Source: Capillidium heterosporum (taxonomy: Eukaryota; Entomophthoromycota; Entomophthoromycetes; Entomophthorales; Capillidiaceae). Taken from it: a stretch of 64,000 nucleotides of DNA. This document shows, piece by piece, positions 22,479-35,380 of the stretch. A program made the position numbers and the translations under genes. How positions within the stretch are numbered: the first letter of the stretch is position 1; the number at the start of each line of letters is the position of its first letter. Below the pieces are notes generated by a model. The model saw only the letters and a list, made by a program, of their open reading frames with translations, did no database searches and was not told the origin of the DNA. The stretch covers positions 744,001 through 808,000 of the forward strand of contig WBMQ01000012.1 in assembly GCA_016630905.1 (NCBI GenBank), given 5' to 3'.

Positions 22479-23679
22479 AATTTGGTAACTACATTGGCAT
22501 ATCTAAAGAATCATTATATAAAATTTATAGAGTATATGTAGGTCTAATTTTTATACTTAAATTATTTATTATTTGGAGGTGATAATGTTTACCCATATGT
22601 AAATATTTTGGGAAGATACCTTTAGCCAAGTTAAATTATAAACGTTTAATGGAGAAGTTGAAGTTTCTGTAGGCTTCCTTGCTAAAGAAAAAACTGATAA
22701 GATTATAAGTGTCAATAAGCTTATTGGCTTGCAATTTGTAAGCTCTATTAGCTGTATTAAACTAGCCATATTAAGCAAAAGGTTATATAGCTTGGTTTGA
22801 AGGTATGATCCCAAATTCTGACATTCAGGGCAATAGAGTTAATCTCAAATAGATGTAGTCCTCTAAAATACAGAAGAATTTTGATAGCCCAGTACAGCAG
22901 ATTGCCATACTGGAAAAGCTGTCATTGATATAATAAAAATTGATACTCTGGCCCACGTAGTTTTAACCATGTGGGTATCAGGGCATGTTAATGATTTATA
23001 CCTGCATACACCACAGGTATAGATTGCCTGTATTTTTATAAAGAAATCAAATTTTTGGAAATGAATAATATGTAGTTCTTCGAAATACATATTCCCTTAA
23101 ATTCTGATCCCTACCTTTAAGGTAGTCTGGTTTTCTTGGAAAATACTCTAGGTAAAGCGCTTTCTAAATTAACACCAAACCGTGGGATCAGACTGATTTG
23201 TAACCCAAAATCAGTTGAGCTTTAGGGAGAGTTACCTTTTATGAAATTAAATTTTCAATAAATCCGTATTTCACAAATGCATGATTTTGGACTTTGAATT
23301 TGATTGGCTAGTTTTTGAGTTCACAAGGATTCATAAATCAAGTGAAAATCCTAATTGAGAAGTCAAAACGTCTGATTTTGGGCTACAAGCACGGATAGTA
23401 TTTATAGATACATAGTTTTTGCTATATAAGAAACCCTGCAACTTTTGTTGAATATATCAAACCATTTTAAATTAGCTTCTTACATTCAGCCTTTCAAGAG
23501 ATATATTCCTGAGTTTGAGGAGTGCATCTTTATGAGATGGATTCTATCTACCAAATTCAGTTTTTAGTTTTGTGAATGAGTTCAATGCAATCACTCTCAA
23601 AGTATACGTTCTGAGATATACACTGAACTATACCCAGTTTCGACTTTTGATGGATGCATCTATTCAAAAACATGGCTAA
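22479..23679. other. intergenic, no supported gene
   Basis: Contains a minus-strand open frame of 75 codons (23090-22863) with a CGVCRYKSLTCPDTH cluster, but no start context, motif or homologue was recognised. The remainder shows only short frames. Confidence 0.3.
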
Positions 23680-24373
23680 TGTAAGGTCCAAGGGGGTGCC
23701 GTTGGATTCAACTAATGATAGTGTCATAATAGGAGCGTATGACAGGGTAGGTTGGAACAGTAGGACCAATGCCGACCACTGCATTGGTAATATGAATTAC
23801 CAAAAGGAGGCAAGTCTGAAGGGAAGCAAAGGAAGCTTGGATACAGTGAGCTAAGAGAGCATAAAAGTCAAACCACATATTTATACTATCTAATGACTAA
23901 AAGACTTACTAGGAATAAGGCTTTATTCGTAGACTAAGAACAGAATCAGGCTATTTAGAAACAGCTATGGCTAAAGGGATAAGCAACAGCTATAAATAGC
24001 GAGGTGGAGCGTTGTTAATATGCTGGCTTTAGATGGTAACCAAAGGGTTTAAATACCTCTGCTATTTTATAATGGTTAGATTTGGCAGACTATCCCTCCT
24101 CATTAAATGATTGGTAAGGTTGTAGCTATTGGAATTCACATATCAAGTGCTATGCTGCTGATAGTTTGAGTTTCTAAACTATGATCGGAACTAAGAGAAG
24201 GAAATACCAAGCTAGTTAAGTAAAATATAGGAGGCGGAGCAGGTTCGTAACTATTTTGATTACAAATTGGAGTATGACAGAGAAGGTTGGTAAAGCAAGA
24301 GGTATGAAAGAACAAATAAGCGGGGCAGGTCTATGGTCTAGTAGTAAGGATTGTAATAACTTTGGTTGTTACA
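23680..24373 (-). mobile_element. solo-LTR-like element, family 2, copy C (complete)
   Basis: On the minus strand it runs from TGTAACAACCAAAGTTATTA to GGACCTTACA, 694 bp, with TGTAA/TTACA ends and the family motifs (GTTTAAATACC region, CCACCTCGCTATTTATAGC). Confidence 0.6.
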
Positions 24374-24546
24374 GAAGTTTTAAAAGTAATCAAGAACATC
24401 TAGTAAGTAGAGCAGATTTCTGATCGAAAATAGCTATAAATGGGAAATTGAAAAGTAGAAAGTTGATAGAGAAAAGATGGTATGAGGGTGATAAAAAGAA
24501 CAGGCCTATAGCCTAATAATAGAGATTGTAACGATCAATGTTGTTA
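24374..24546 (-). mobile_element. 5' fragment of a second family 2 element, abutting copy C
   Basis: A further 170 bp, minus strand, begins CTAACAACATTGATCGTTAC and repeats the first quarter of the element (GTTACAATCTC, GCTATAGGCCTG, CATTTATAGCTATTTTCGA) before copy C starts with its own TGTAACAACC. Either copy C was inserted into an older copy or this is a partial tandem duplication. Confidence 0.5.
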
Positions 24547-26373
24547 GCTAAAGCTTTCTTGGTCGTAGAAAGACAACCCCGCTAATAAATGATGAAAGTT
24601 GTCGATATAGAGCTGAAAACTAACTTCCATATGCCTCCAGCAACTAAGTATTCACAAAGAACCAACAAAGTATTTCAAAAGCAAGGTTTGTACATCTATT
24701 AGTATGAAAAGATAGAGTAGGATGGCAAGGATTATATAATTGACTATGGTTTCGATATTAGCCAATAATACCAATTCAATTCCACTAATAAGACTGCTTA
24801 CATTATTTATATTCAACCAGATATCGGTTTTGTATATTTTGAAAAATTAATCATAGAAATTAGCAAGCTAATCTGCACCATCAACATTTATTGGGTTTGT
24901 TACACTAATTTTGATAGGTACTCAGCTGAAGATTAGTTGTACACGTACATAATTTCATATAAAGAAATCTGCAATATACTAACAAAGCCTAAAAATTAAG
25001 GACATGCTATAGAGTAGATAAATATTTACATAGTGAAAAAATACAGAATTGCAGTCAATACATTCTTAATTACTTTTACTCAAGAATACGTAAAAGGTAT
25101 AGTTCATCAAAAAGTAAAAAGTTTATAAAATCTACTTTCTATCAAAGCCATTTTACACATTTACTAGTGAACAGTATATAAGGCTTATCACATACTCCCC
25201 ATTACAGGCAGCAATGTTCCAACATCAGTCAGTAGGTTCAAATGCTGGTCAAGTCAAAAGAAAGCTAACAACCGACAAAAGCTAAGCACCTTGAATACTA
25301 TCTGTAGCTAGATTTCCAAGAAGTGTGGTTGTATCTGGAAATATCTCAATCGAGTTTATTTAACGTATAATGATTGCCAACTACAAATTATTTTACATAG
25401 CCTTCCAACAACAGATAAGCTGAAAGTAAACACATATCAATACTTTTAAAATCATTCTAAAGCTTTTACTACTTGTAAATAAAGAATATCATTATGTAAA
25501 AAAGATTATTATACCAAAGCATAATCCAGTGCGAAATAAGTTGAAAAGTAATAGCGGTAAGCTAGCTCCTTTTTAATATAAAACTAGCAGCGATATGCGG
25601 TAACGGTTGGAAAGAAGTACAATGTATTAAAGAAAAAATCAACTAGAAAAAAATCTCAAGGTAAATGGCAGTCGATAATAATACCAATAGTTTCAAGAAA
25701 TAACAGTGGTTGCAGCCATCCTTTTGATCCGACAGCTCTAGGTATTATTTGAAATAAAATTCAAAGTCTTTAAGCCTACTCAGTAGCTTTTATATGTGAG
25801 AAAACCAGTGTAATTAAGAAGATTTACGATCCCAAATAGCTGCTACATTTGTTTTTCATGACCTATACTATACTTTTGAGTTCATTTCAACTTTAATAGT
25901 ATAAATGTGTACATTGCTATGTTGTTTGAATTTCCCATAATCAAAATCAAAATAATATTGTAAAATACCACAAGTCCGTCTATTGTCTTATCAGTTATCT
26001 TGACGCTTCTGTTTGAGTATAAAGTATATGTTGCCCAACAAAATAACTGTAAAACTAAAACCTCAAAGTTCTATATTTCTAATGAGGCTTCGATTCTAAT
26101 ATTATGTTCAGTTTTTTAGAATTACTCATAATCTTATCCATCAAAATATATGCTTGATACATTAATAAAAATTAGTAACTCTATAGTGCCAATTAAATGG
26201 CAAAAATAACTCTATTTTCATTATAGATCAATGCCATAAAATTAAAATTAAACTTGCTGTCAATAGAAAGGCTTCTTATTAATTTGATAAACGTCGTCAT
26301 CGAGATTGGAGATTAAACTCTCACAAGCTTCCCAAATTTCGCATTCTTCAGACACAAACAAGAGCTTCAAAAA
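24547..26373. other. intergenic, no supported gene
   Basis: Mostly AT-rich. From about 24690 to 24945 one plus frame reads DGKDYIIDYGFDISQ, then after a TAA YQFNSTNKTAYIIYIQPDIG and on to a TAG with only one internal stop; this may be the relic of an unknown gene. No promoter of VPS18 could be singled out. Confidence 0.3.
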
Positions 26374-29300
26374 ATGTCCGGAGATTTATCGATATGGACC
26401 GATGAAATAGATCCACAACCAACTATTGCTAAATCGACATTAGAACCGATTATAATAGATGAATTCAACACCAACAATCGACCCAACAATAACAATTTGG
26501 TGGACACTGATATGTTTTATCTAGATAAGGTGCAGTTTGAACTTCCAAGCCAACTGGTTCAATTTTCAGTCTCCAACAACATTTTGGTCATGCTGTTATT
26601 GAATTTCAAAGTGCTTATGGTAGATTTATTAAAGGCTTCCAACATTATTGGTAATTTTATTTGTGAGTCTTCGTATTTATTGGCTATATTCTCTATTTTC
26701 TATTACAGATGTTGATATCGTTGGTAGCCAAGGTAAACCTTACAAAGTGTTTATCGATCCAACTGGGAAGCACATATTTGTAACGACAACCGACCTACAG
26801 ACATTTTACTATCACTCTAAACTTTCCAAATTCGTCAAATTAAACAAATTAAAGGTAAATTTTTTAAAATTTCACATTTCCCTAAATTCCTTGTTTCTGT
26901 TTAAAATTCTATAAAGGGTCAACTTATTGAGACAATAGCGTTCGACAAATCGATATCTATCAATAGCCCCAACACCTGGAAGTTTACTATTGGGTACTTC
27001 AACCGGCTCCATTTTTGAAATAGTTGTTGAACCCAGCGAAAGCTACTTTAGTAGAGAGGAGAAATTCGTACGTAAGGTACATTCCCTAACAGATAAACAG
27101 TCTATTGTCGGTATCTATTACGAAATGTTTCCTGGTTCCAACAGTAAAGCTTTACTGCTGGTAGCTACCGATACTCGTCTCTACCAGTTCATTGGTGGCG
27201 TTGGAAATAAACGTAGCGGCAAGGGGAGTGACTTTGAACCCAAATTCTTAAATTTATTCAACAGTGGTAAGGATACTCAGTTCCAGGAATTTGAAAGTAG
27301 TTCAGCTGCCAATGCTTTGCAGGTATTTGCCAAGAATTCGGAGTTGGAGGTTCAGTCTATCGCTACCAGTTTAGCTTGGTCTACTGGTAACTTTTTGATA
27401 ATAGTTTTTTGCTAACAGGCGTCTTTAAGGTCAGGGAATATTCCATAGTAATCTAGTTTTTGGCTCTCAAAAGTCAGGTGAAAGTGTACTCGACAACACT
27501 AGCATAATCCCTTTCCCCAGCAACTCGATCCCCATCTCCTTTTCAATAACTGAATTTCATTTTATTTTGCTTTATAGCGATTATATCGTTGCTATGTCAC
27601 GCTTGGATGGGACAGTCGTCTACCGACAAGATATCCCTACCCTTATGGGCAAGAAACAACTAGCCTCTCAATTAACAGTCGACCCGATTAAGAAGACTTA
27701 TTGGATCCACACCGGCGAAGCTATGTATGAAATCGTGATTAACGATGAAAATCGAAACGTTTGGGATTATTATTTAAAGCACAACCAGTTTACTGAAGCT
27801 TTACAATACGCCAAGGTAAAACAATAGCGAATGGGAAGATTTGAAAACTAACCTTTTATTCATAGACCAAGGAGCAAAAAAATGTGGTACTTACGACCCA
27901 AGCTAACCAGTACTTCAATTCGGGGAGATATCAGCTGGCTGCCAATTACTTTGGACAATCCGATGCACCAGTCGAGGAAACCATTTTAAAATTCTTAAAT
28001 AAGGAGGAGAATCGACCCTCTCCGAAGCTACCTTACACTCAAGTTGGAAGGTTTGAACAAAGCGGTAAATTTTATTTGAAATCGCTTAATTGAATTCCAA
28101 AATTACTTTAGGATGTTACTCAATCCCTAATGCTTTCAACTTTAATCGTCGAACTCTTCCTTAGCCGACTCAACCAGATGGAGGAGCTATCCAGCCAGAC
28201 CACCAAATTAGAACTTGAAAATGAAGCTACCAACAACCGACTGTCCTTATACTCCAAGTCGCGCCTCAGCTTCCACTCCAATGTATCAGAGTTCGACAAG
28301 GATTCCACCAATTCCAGACACATTGAAGAAGAATCCAAATTGCTGGCCAAAGAGTTCTACAGCTTTCTGACCAAGTACAAAAACAAGTTGGACGTCAAGG
28401 CCATCTACTACCTCATGTACTCACATGGTAGGTCACAGGAGCTATTGTACTTTGCCGAACTCATAAACGACTACGAGAAGGTTATCCACCATTACATCCA
28501 GAGCAACCAATACATACAGGCTCTCAATACTCTAAGTAAACAGGTAATGAAGCTTATTTTAGCGATATATATTAAGCAGTTTTTATTTAGGAATCAAAAC
28601 AACTTTACTATAAATTCGCTCCAATCCTTATGGAGCACATCCCGGTGGATCTGGTTACCTTGCTTATGAAGAACATCCACCTTGATCCCAAGCTGCTGAT
28701 CCCAGCTCTACTCAAGTATGACCATTCCAAACTGCCAACCCAGTCCAATTTACCCAACCAGGCGATCCGCTACCTGCAGTTTGTCACTATCAAATTGAAA
28801 AATACCGATCCACCCATCCACAACCTACTAGTCTCTTTGTACGCCTCCCAAAACGACCCGAGTGAGTCTTCTTTACTTCAATTCCTAGTTTCAGATGTAA
28901 CCTATTTTATTTTTTGGGTCATAGGCTTAGTTGCATTTATACTATGATAGGCTCAGGATCGTCATTACGATTTGGATTTAGCACTTCGATTGTGCACTAG
29001 ATTTAATCGCAAACAATCTACCGTACTCCTACTGGGCTTCTTGGGTCTGTATGAGGAGGCCGTCACTACTGCCCTCAAAGTAATATTTTACCCTTAAATT
29101 AGTTCTTTTGTTGTGAATACGTTTTTAATTCATATTTTTAGTTTGGTGACTTGGAACTAGCTAAAATAAATGCCAACAAGGTGGATGACAACCTTGACCT
29201 ACGTAAAGGCTTATGGCTTAAGGTGGCTAAGTATGTCATCGTCGATCTCAACGATATCAAAGGGTAGGTTCAGCTTTCCGAATTACTTTACAAATTGACT

Positions 29301-30148
29301 TTTGAATTACCTAAATTAGGGCCATCACCTTACTCCAGCAGTGCGAACTTTTGAAGATCGAAGATTTGCTACCCTTTTTCCCCGATTTCGTGCTGATAGA
29401 CGATTTCAAGGTAATTATTGGAAATTTAATTAGAAAGGATGCTTAATAGGAATGAATTGTAGGAGGAGATTTGTACAGCGTTGGAAGAGTACAACGTCCA
29501 CATCGAGGAGATTAAGATGGAAATGGAAGAAGCTACTAGATCAGCCGACATGATCCGTCAGTCCATTGCCGATCAAAAATCTAGGTATGGGTTTTATTTA
29601 AGATTAGCATTTTAAATCCTGGAAATAGATTTGTCACCTTAGTTCCTGATGAAAAATGCTCTTTATGCTCTCTACCAGTTCTAACCAGGCAGTTCTACAT
29701 ATTCCCTTGCCAACACGCCTTCCACAGTGACTGTCTGATCAAAAGGGTAAGTTTTCATATTATTTCTTTCCTTATATATTTTATTAACTTTTATATATCA
29801 CTCTATAGGTAGCCAGCTTCCTAAAACCTACTGAGGTTAAGAAGTTGAAGGATCTTCAGACTACCTTGACCAAAGAAATTACCACTTTGAGGATCCACCT
29901 CAATTCGGAGCTGGATACCAACAACCCAAACACGGAACAAAACAACGAGCGTAGAGAGTTGATTGATAATCTCAAAGTAACAAATTTATTTATAATGCCA
30001 AGTAGTTAATTTGTTGATGCTTTAGGAGGAATTGGACAACATGATCGCTTCCGAATGTTGTCTATGTGGCAATCTTATGATCAAATCTATTGAACTACCG
30101 TTTATCACCGAGAATGACTTTGAATTGCAGCTCTCTTGGATTATTTAG
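26374..30148 (+). CDS. VPS18: Vps18/Pep3, HOPS-CORVET core subunit, 14 exons (two one-base frameshifts)
   Basis: Subunit of the class C core shared by the HOPS and CORVET tethering complexes, acting at endosome and vacuole fusion. Exons: 26374-26650, 26709-26854, 26917-27386, 27430-27815, 27866-28064, 28112-28543, 28591-28896, 28951-29079, 29142-29263, 29320-29410, 29463-29584, 29629-29746, 29809-29976, 30026-30148; introns 43-71 nt. About 1028 residues once frame is kept, near the family length. N-terminal propeller (LLLGTSTGSIFE), then the clathrin-repeat alpha-solenoid (ESKQLYYKFAPILMEHIP, HYDLDLALRLC, LKIEDLLPFFPDF), a coiled coil (EEYNVHIEEIKMEMEEATRS) and a C-terminal RING-H2 (CSLC..CQHAFHSDC..CCLCG) ending LSWII. 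Exon 3 near 26975 and exon 5 near 28020 each hold one extra base relative to the conserved frame. Since the gene is normally important for growth, these look like sequence errors. The exon 7/8 boundary (GTAACC donor at 28897) could also be 9 nt earlier. Confidence 0.92.
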
Positions 30149-30609
30149 TTGAAAAGGTATGTTGAAAGTTTAATTAAACAGATGCTTTTGGGGATATTGT
30201 TAAAAAGTATGTTTTTATACATCAGTAAACGATATTTTGGTTATGTGATGTTTAGTGAAGCATATTTGAATTAGTTTTGTTTGGTTCCCATTTGTATTTT
30301 GCCATTTCAACTTTTAAATAAATATACAAACTCGTTTAAAAGTATATAACTTTCTAAGGTTCTTTTCCTAATAAAGGTAGCCATTGATTGTGAATATAGT
30401 TTATACGTATAGTAAAATATTGCAACGACTAATATAAATCTTATTAAAACTTTGAGTATGCTAAAACATATCAACAATATATGTATTTAATAAAGCCAAG
30501 GTTTAATGATATGATGGTAAGGAAGAGCTGCTTTGAAATTTAATAGGATACCAAAATAGAACATTATATGTTAAAAGTGAGATAGAAGCTTTGATGAAGA
30601 TAGGAGAAA
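30149..30609. other. intergenic, no gene seen
   Basis: AT-rich. Contains the 3' UTR of VPS18 and then the eroded end of the next F-box/LRR copy. Nothing else was recognised. Confidence 0.35.
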
Positions 30610-31645
30610 TCAAGAAGATATATGTTATTTCAGAACCTTGAAGAACTGATGGGCTAGTAGGTGAGCTTCTTTGAACTACATGTGAACGATTGAACTAAAA
30701 TATTGAGCATCAACAACTTTGTCTTCGAGTACCACTTGCTGTAGCTTTGGTAAGGAGAAAAGGACCTTTGTCAATTTATTACTAAACAATATTACATATA
30801 AAAATGATGATTTTAAGGTTCTGAAACTCTTACACATCTTTAGGTGATAGCGCGTTAATTATTAAACTGATAAGTTTCTCAAAACCGTGCTTTATAAGCG
30901 CCTTATAACCATCTAGACCTTTGCCTTTGTAGGCATCTAATCCAGTATCTCAAGCTTTAGGAAGCATTCAAAGGAAGCCCACTCAGTATCCTTACTGAGC
31001 GTGAAACTCCAACTTCAATTTTGGTAACTTTGATAGTGTGGTAGGCTACATTTTTGTGTTGACGAAGTAGGTATATGCTTTCAAAGTCAATTTGATGAGG
31101 TTAGAGAATCGTTGGTTGAAGCCAAGAACTACTCGTCGATAGCTTATCAAAGATAAAATCAACTTTCGAATCTGAAGGACTTGGAAGAAATCTAAAACAT
31201 TCCTATAGCTGAACATGTTACTTTTTCGACGAACTTTGAAATTTCTCAATAGGCTATCGAATTCGAAACTGTAGATAAAAGATTTGTAGGCTATCAGTTT
31301 AAATTGCAACTTGATGCCAGCATCCTGTACCATAATAGCTATGAGTATCTCCCTGGACTCTCAATCGGTGGTGATGCTCTCCAAGCTATATAAATATTTC
31401 TTGAGATTGAAGTATTTCAGAGTCATAAATTACTGTAACTTTGCGCATTTATCGTACTTTGATATCTATTTAGCGATTTTACTGTGCTTTTCTATAAATT
31501 TGTTGGGGTTTACTTTGGCATGGATCTTGAGGATAAAATTTTTGGACTGCTTACTACTGTAGCATAGCTTGAACTAGCCCTCCTCCAGGTAGCCGACAAT
31601 CTTTTTGATTATATGCTCAGGTAGATCATTGAAGTTTGTACTTAT
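30610..31645 (-). pseudogene. F-box/LRR-like pseudogene
   Basis: The minus strand starts with an eroded initiator (ATA in place of ATG) and F-box ISTNFNDLPEHIIKKIVGYL, then stops. LRR segments follow (VLDFFQVLQIRKLILSLI, LTKATASG-like), then FKEAHLLAHQFFKVL near 30640, matching LLAHHFFKALQ of the 38-kb gene. Several stops and frame changes are present. It is the most 3' member of the minus-strand cluster 30.6-39.7 kb. Confidence 0.65.
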
Positions 31646-32214
31646 TTTTCATAAATTTGAGAGACAAAGTGATGGGAAAGTTAATACACTACCTCTTCGT
31701 TTGTTTTAACCTACATTCACAAGCTAATTTGGATATGAGTTATAATGATGGTACTGCTATTTATCAAGAATCTTATTACAATTTATTTATAACCATTCCA
31801 TCACAAATATGATAAACTTATGAAAATATTCAAACTAAAAACAAACCACTAAACTACCATAGCAGCTATTTCTATATAAATATTATATATACTATCGCCA
31901 ACTTTATATGAAATATTGATATATAGAATTACTTTATAGTATTGTGAGTACGAGAAGATCATTTCAAATTAATAGTGAAAATATTGGCAAATATCTGAAC
32001 TAGATTTGATAAGTATCACTATAGCATTTTTACCTATGTATGAGTCCCAAATATTTATAATATGTTGAGTATTTTACTGAAAAAATGATCTAGACTGAGC
32101 TAAAGATAATATGTAAAGTAAACCATAAAAAGCTGGTAAAAATTATAAAATTTTACCAAGATAGTTGTTACTTAAAGCGTTTATAGCTGCAACAATAATA
32201 GTTGATGTTATACA
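31646..32214. other. intergenic between two F-box/LRR pseudogenes
   Basis: AT-rich, no frame. It would hold the promoter of the dead copy at 30610-31645; no convincing TATA box position was fixed. Confidence 0.35.
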
Positions 32215-33392
32215 CCTAACCCATTCCATAAATTAAATTTTCTTATTGAAGATGATAGTGAACTGTAGATTCAACTTGTCTTGTCAAATTTATTGGATAT
32301 TGATTTTTCAAATGGATTAGATGAGGTATTATGGGTTATTAGTGCCAAGTTAGCTAGAGAAGGTAACTGGGACTGCGGCATATCAAAGAAATTGTGATAA
32401 AGGTAGGTAGCACCACTTAATTCCAACCTAACGATGAAACTTTTACATTCTATTTTATAAGAATGAGCACCAATAACACTACCTTTGAGGAGATGTAAAT
32501 CAACTTAGGCAATAAAAGTAAATATACAATCAATTCACTATCGAAGTCTTTAAGGATATGTAGATTATCATACTCTAAATTTTAAAAATTCGGTTGATCC
32601 TTTACTATTATCGATCCTATGGCTAAACTCAAACTTCATAGCTGTCATCCCTTGGCTTCTAAAGAAACAGTAGTGTATTAAGCTGGCACTTGGATAAATC
32701 AAAGCTAAAAGATTGCAAATTTACATCTCTACTGATTTTAGTACTTGGACATACATCTAACTTACATTCAAAATTTGAAGGCTATTTATACAATTTAGAT
32801 TGGATTCTTAACTATCGGTAGAGAAAACTCTTACTCACATTGATTAGGATGTCTCGATAATAAAGAGCTACTAACAGGTGCATCTATCGAAGTTGGAGAG
32901 TTTCATATAATTCCATCACCTTCAAACTTAAAGATTCTGCAAAGTCATTTACTATATACAATTCGAAATGTTGAAGGGTTTCGATAGTATGTTTAAGGCC
33001 ATTTTAATTGGAAATGACTTGTAGGTGGATAGATTAAGTTAATTTAGCTTGGCTTGTAGGATGTTCAAAAGATTATGCTTTTATATACTACCTTCTTCAC
33101 AAATTATGTCGAGTCTTTTAGGTTGAGGAACGAGTGTTGGAGCTTGAAGAAGCTGGGAAATACACAATACTAAAATTGATTTATGAACTCTCCGATCTTG
33201 AAAACTATACCTTTAAATTCTTGGTAGCCACCATCTAAGAACGATTTGCAAAGGCTTACCTCTGTAGATTTTGGCTAGCAATAAATCGTGAAGTGTTTCG
33301 TTGCAGGTATACATTCGAAACTAAACTTCCTCCAAGTAATCTAAAACCTTTTTGATTAGCAAGTCAGGAAGGTCAGTGAAGTTGCTGCTCAT
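32215..33392 (-). pseudogene. F-box/LRR-like pseudogene
   Basis: ATG at 33392 opens MSSNFTDLPDLLIKKVLDYL, an F-box start, followed by a stop and then YTCNETLHDLLLAKIYRG in another frame. The C-terminal block FDKTSLNLQFTII..EWV near 32220-32290 corresponds to FDKFERGQSLNLQFVTI..QWI of the intact gene. In between, stops and frame changes are frequent. Full-length copy, dead. Confidence 0.7.
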
Positions 33393-34020
33393 GCTTGGTT
33401 TTGAGCATAATTAAGAAGAGTATTTGTGCTTGTACATGGTTTTTGTTTATGTAGGTTTACATTTGCAAGAAACCTAGTTTGAGTAGAGATTGAGTGATGG
33501 CTGAATTTTATAGAAGTGCAATTCTGTTTTAATCTACAATCAGCAACTATTGGCTATGATAGCCTTATGAAAATATAAAAGTCGATTAAATATCTATATT
33601 CTATAATAATTTTCTGCAATAGTCAGTCTTTTATAATGGGGATACTAAAATTGGCGGCATAACACTATTTTATTGCTATAAACTAGGTCTATTATTTAAA
33701 AATAGTAGATTATCACCAACTGTATAACTTGAAATATTGATACACAGAATCGCCTTGATAAGACTATATATTTGAAAATATTCCTCTATATGTCCAAAAT
33801 CTGGATAAGGATTTCCACATTTTTAATCTAGTCTATAAAATATGGTACAGTGCTTTCTACCATTATATGGGTCACTTATATTATACGCTGGACAGATATA
33901 TATATAAATAAATGGATTAAGCTAAAATAAGATGTAAAAGGGAGTTAAAAATTAGGAGAAATGTTTATTAAAATGCCATAAAGTATATAAATTTTAACTG
34001 GGACACTTGCTTTACTTGAA
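33393..34020. other. intergenic between F-box/LRR copies
   Basis: AT-rich. The right part is the 3' flank of the intact gene at 34021-35322. Nothing was recognised. Confidence 0.35.
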
Positions 34021-35322
34021 TTAAAGCTTTTCAGCCTCTATATAGTTAACGATAGAATTTGGAGCCTTATAGCCAACCCATTCCACAAACTGGACTTCAG
34101 ACCTATGAATAGTGACGAACTGTAATTTTAAATTACGATCCTTCTTTTGGTCTTTTTTAAATTTATAAAATGTAGAACCTTCAAATACGCTGGGTGATGG
34201 ACCGTAGCTCACAAGTGCTAGGTTGACTAGAAAGGGAAGTTGGAACTGCAGCATCTTTAGGAAGTTGGGGCCGAGATTGGCAGCCACATCTAGCACTATT
34301 CTAATGATGGGACTAAAACACTCTATCCCATCAAAATAGGAATCATTAACTCCACTTCCAAGGAGCATATGTGCTAATTTTGGTAGCGAAGGTAAAGTGG
34401 CCATCGATCTTCTATCGAATCCTTCAAGGATACGTAGGTTGACATACTGCAAACTCTCGAAATTTGCTATATCGTCAACAGTCAAGCGCCCGACACCCAA
34501 AGTTAAACTTTGTAACCCATATATCTTTTGTTTTATAAAGTAACGGTAGTACCTCAAGTCGACGCTATTTATGTCAAAGGCTAGAAGGTAGGGGAAGTTT
34601 TCTAGACCTATCCTTCTTACATCGGAAAACTGGTTAAACTGGCCAAACTCCAACTTCAACTTCTTCACATTTAGAAAGGTGGCTGGGATACAGTTTACTC
34701 TGGATTGGTAAACATAGGTGCAAAGTTCAAGTACTTTCAGGTTGGGAAAGTTTCTATTTATACGATTTAAGATACTTTGATCGCAACGGTATACATAAAG
34801 TCTCAACGCTTTAAGTTGTGGCGTTTCAAATAAATCGATTACCCGCAAATTTTCTAGTGAGTTATTGGAAATATCGAGTTCGAAGCGCTGCAAGCCCTCA
34901 ATGACATTTTTAAAATCCATGGTAGTTGGAAATGGATCATATAATGAAAGGTTGAGCTGCTTCAACTTCACCTGCAGCGTATGTAAAAGTTCGTACTCTC
35001 TCGTGCTACCCCCTACATACACTACGTTTAAACTTTCTAACTTGGGAAACATATGTTGAATTTTGAAGAAGTTGGGAGGTATACCTCCCTCGAACCTTTT
35101 TATAAATTTTGCTATCTTTGGAACAAGGCTGTTGAACTCTTGATATTTGTCGTCTGTGTACAGATGACGAGTATTCACTTCTTCATAGCGTTTTTCCAAC
35201 AGAAAGTTATAGAACGATTTGATAAAGGTGGCTAGCTGAGTATAATCTTTCGTCTCCAAGTGGCTTAAAGTCTCTTCAACAATAAGGTCTGGTAGTTTAT
35301 TGAGGGTTAGGTAAGCGTCCAT
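34021..35322 (-). CDS. F-box / leucine-rich-repeat-like protein, intact
   Basis: A 433-residue single-exon protein and the only member of the minus-strand cluster with an undamaged frame. The F-box-like region lies at residues about 9-48 (LPDLIVEETLSHLETKDYTQ). Irregular leucine-rich units follow (FPKLESLNVV, TPQLKALRLYV, FPNLKVLELCT, FLNVKKLKLEF, LPKLAHMLL), with the family C-terminal block (FQLPFLVNLALV, LKLQFVTI). As with the other members, a substrate-adaptor role in an SCF ubiquitin ligase is inferred from the domain order only. It shares the layout, not close identity, with the gene at 4847-6109, so it is an older duplicate than the 38/48-kb pair. A TATA-like box lies about 50 bp upstream. 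Confidence 0.8.
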   Translation of the reverse strand: MDAYLTLNKLPDLIVEETLSHLETKDYTQLATFIKSFYNFLLEKRYEEVNTRHLYTDDKYQEFNSLVPKIAKFIKRFEGGIPPNFFKIQHMFPKLESLNVVYVGGSTREYELLHTLQVKLKQLNLSLYDPFPTTMDFKNVIEGLQRFELDISNNSLENLRVIDLFETPQLKALRLYVYRCDQSILNRINRNFPNLKVLELCTYVYQSRVNCIPATFLNVKKLKLEFGQFNQFSDVRRIGLENFPYLLAFDINSVDLRYYRYFIKQKIYGLQSLTLGVGRLTVDDIANFESLQYVNLRILEGFDRRSMATLPSLPKLAHMLLGSGVNDSYFDGIECFSPIIRIVLDVAANLGPNFLKMLQFQLPFLVNLALVSYGPSPSVFEGSTFYKFKKDQKKDRNLKLQFVTIHRSEVQFVEWVGYKAPNSIVNYIEAEKL

Positions 35323-35368
35323 ACTCTTAGCTTTGTTGATTTACCTTAGGTTGGAAATCTTCAGTCCT

Positions 35369-35380
35369 ATAAATATATAC
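35369..35380 (-). promoter_or_regulatory. TATA-like box of F-box/LRR gene
   Basis: On the minus strand TATATATTTATA lies 47-58 bp before the ATG at 35322. Confidence 0.4.
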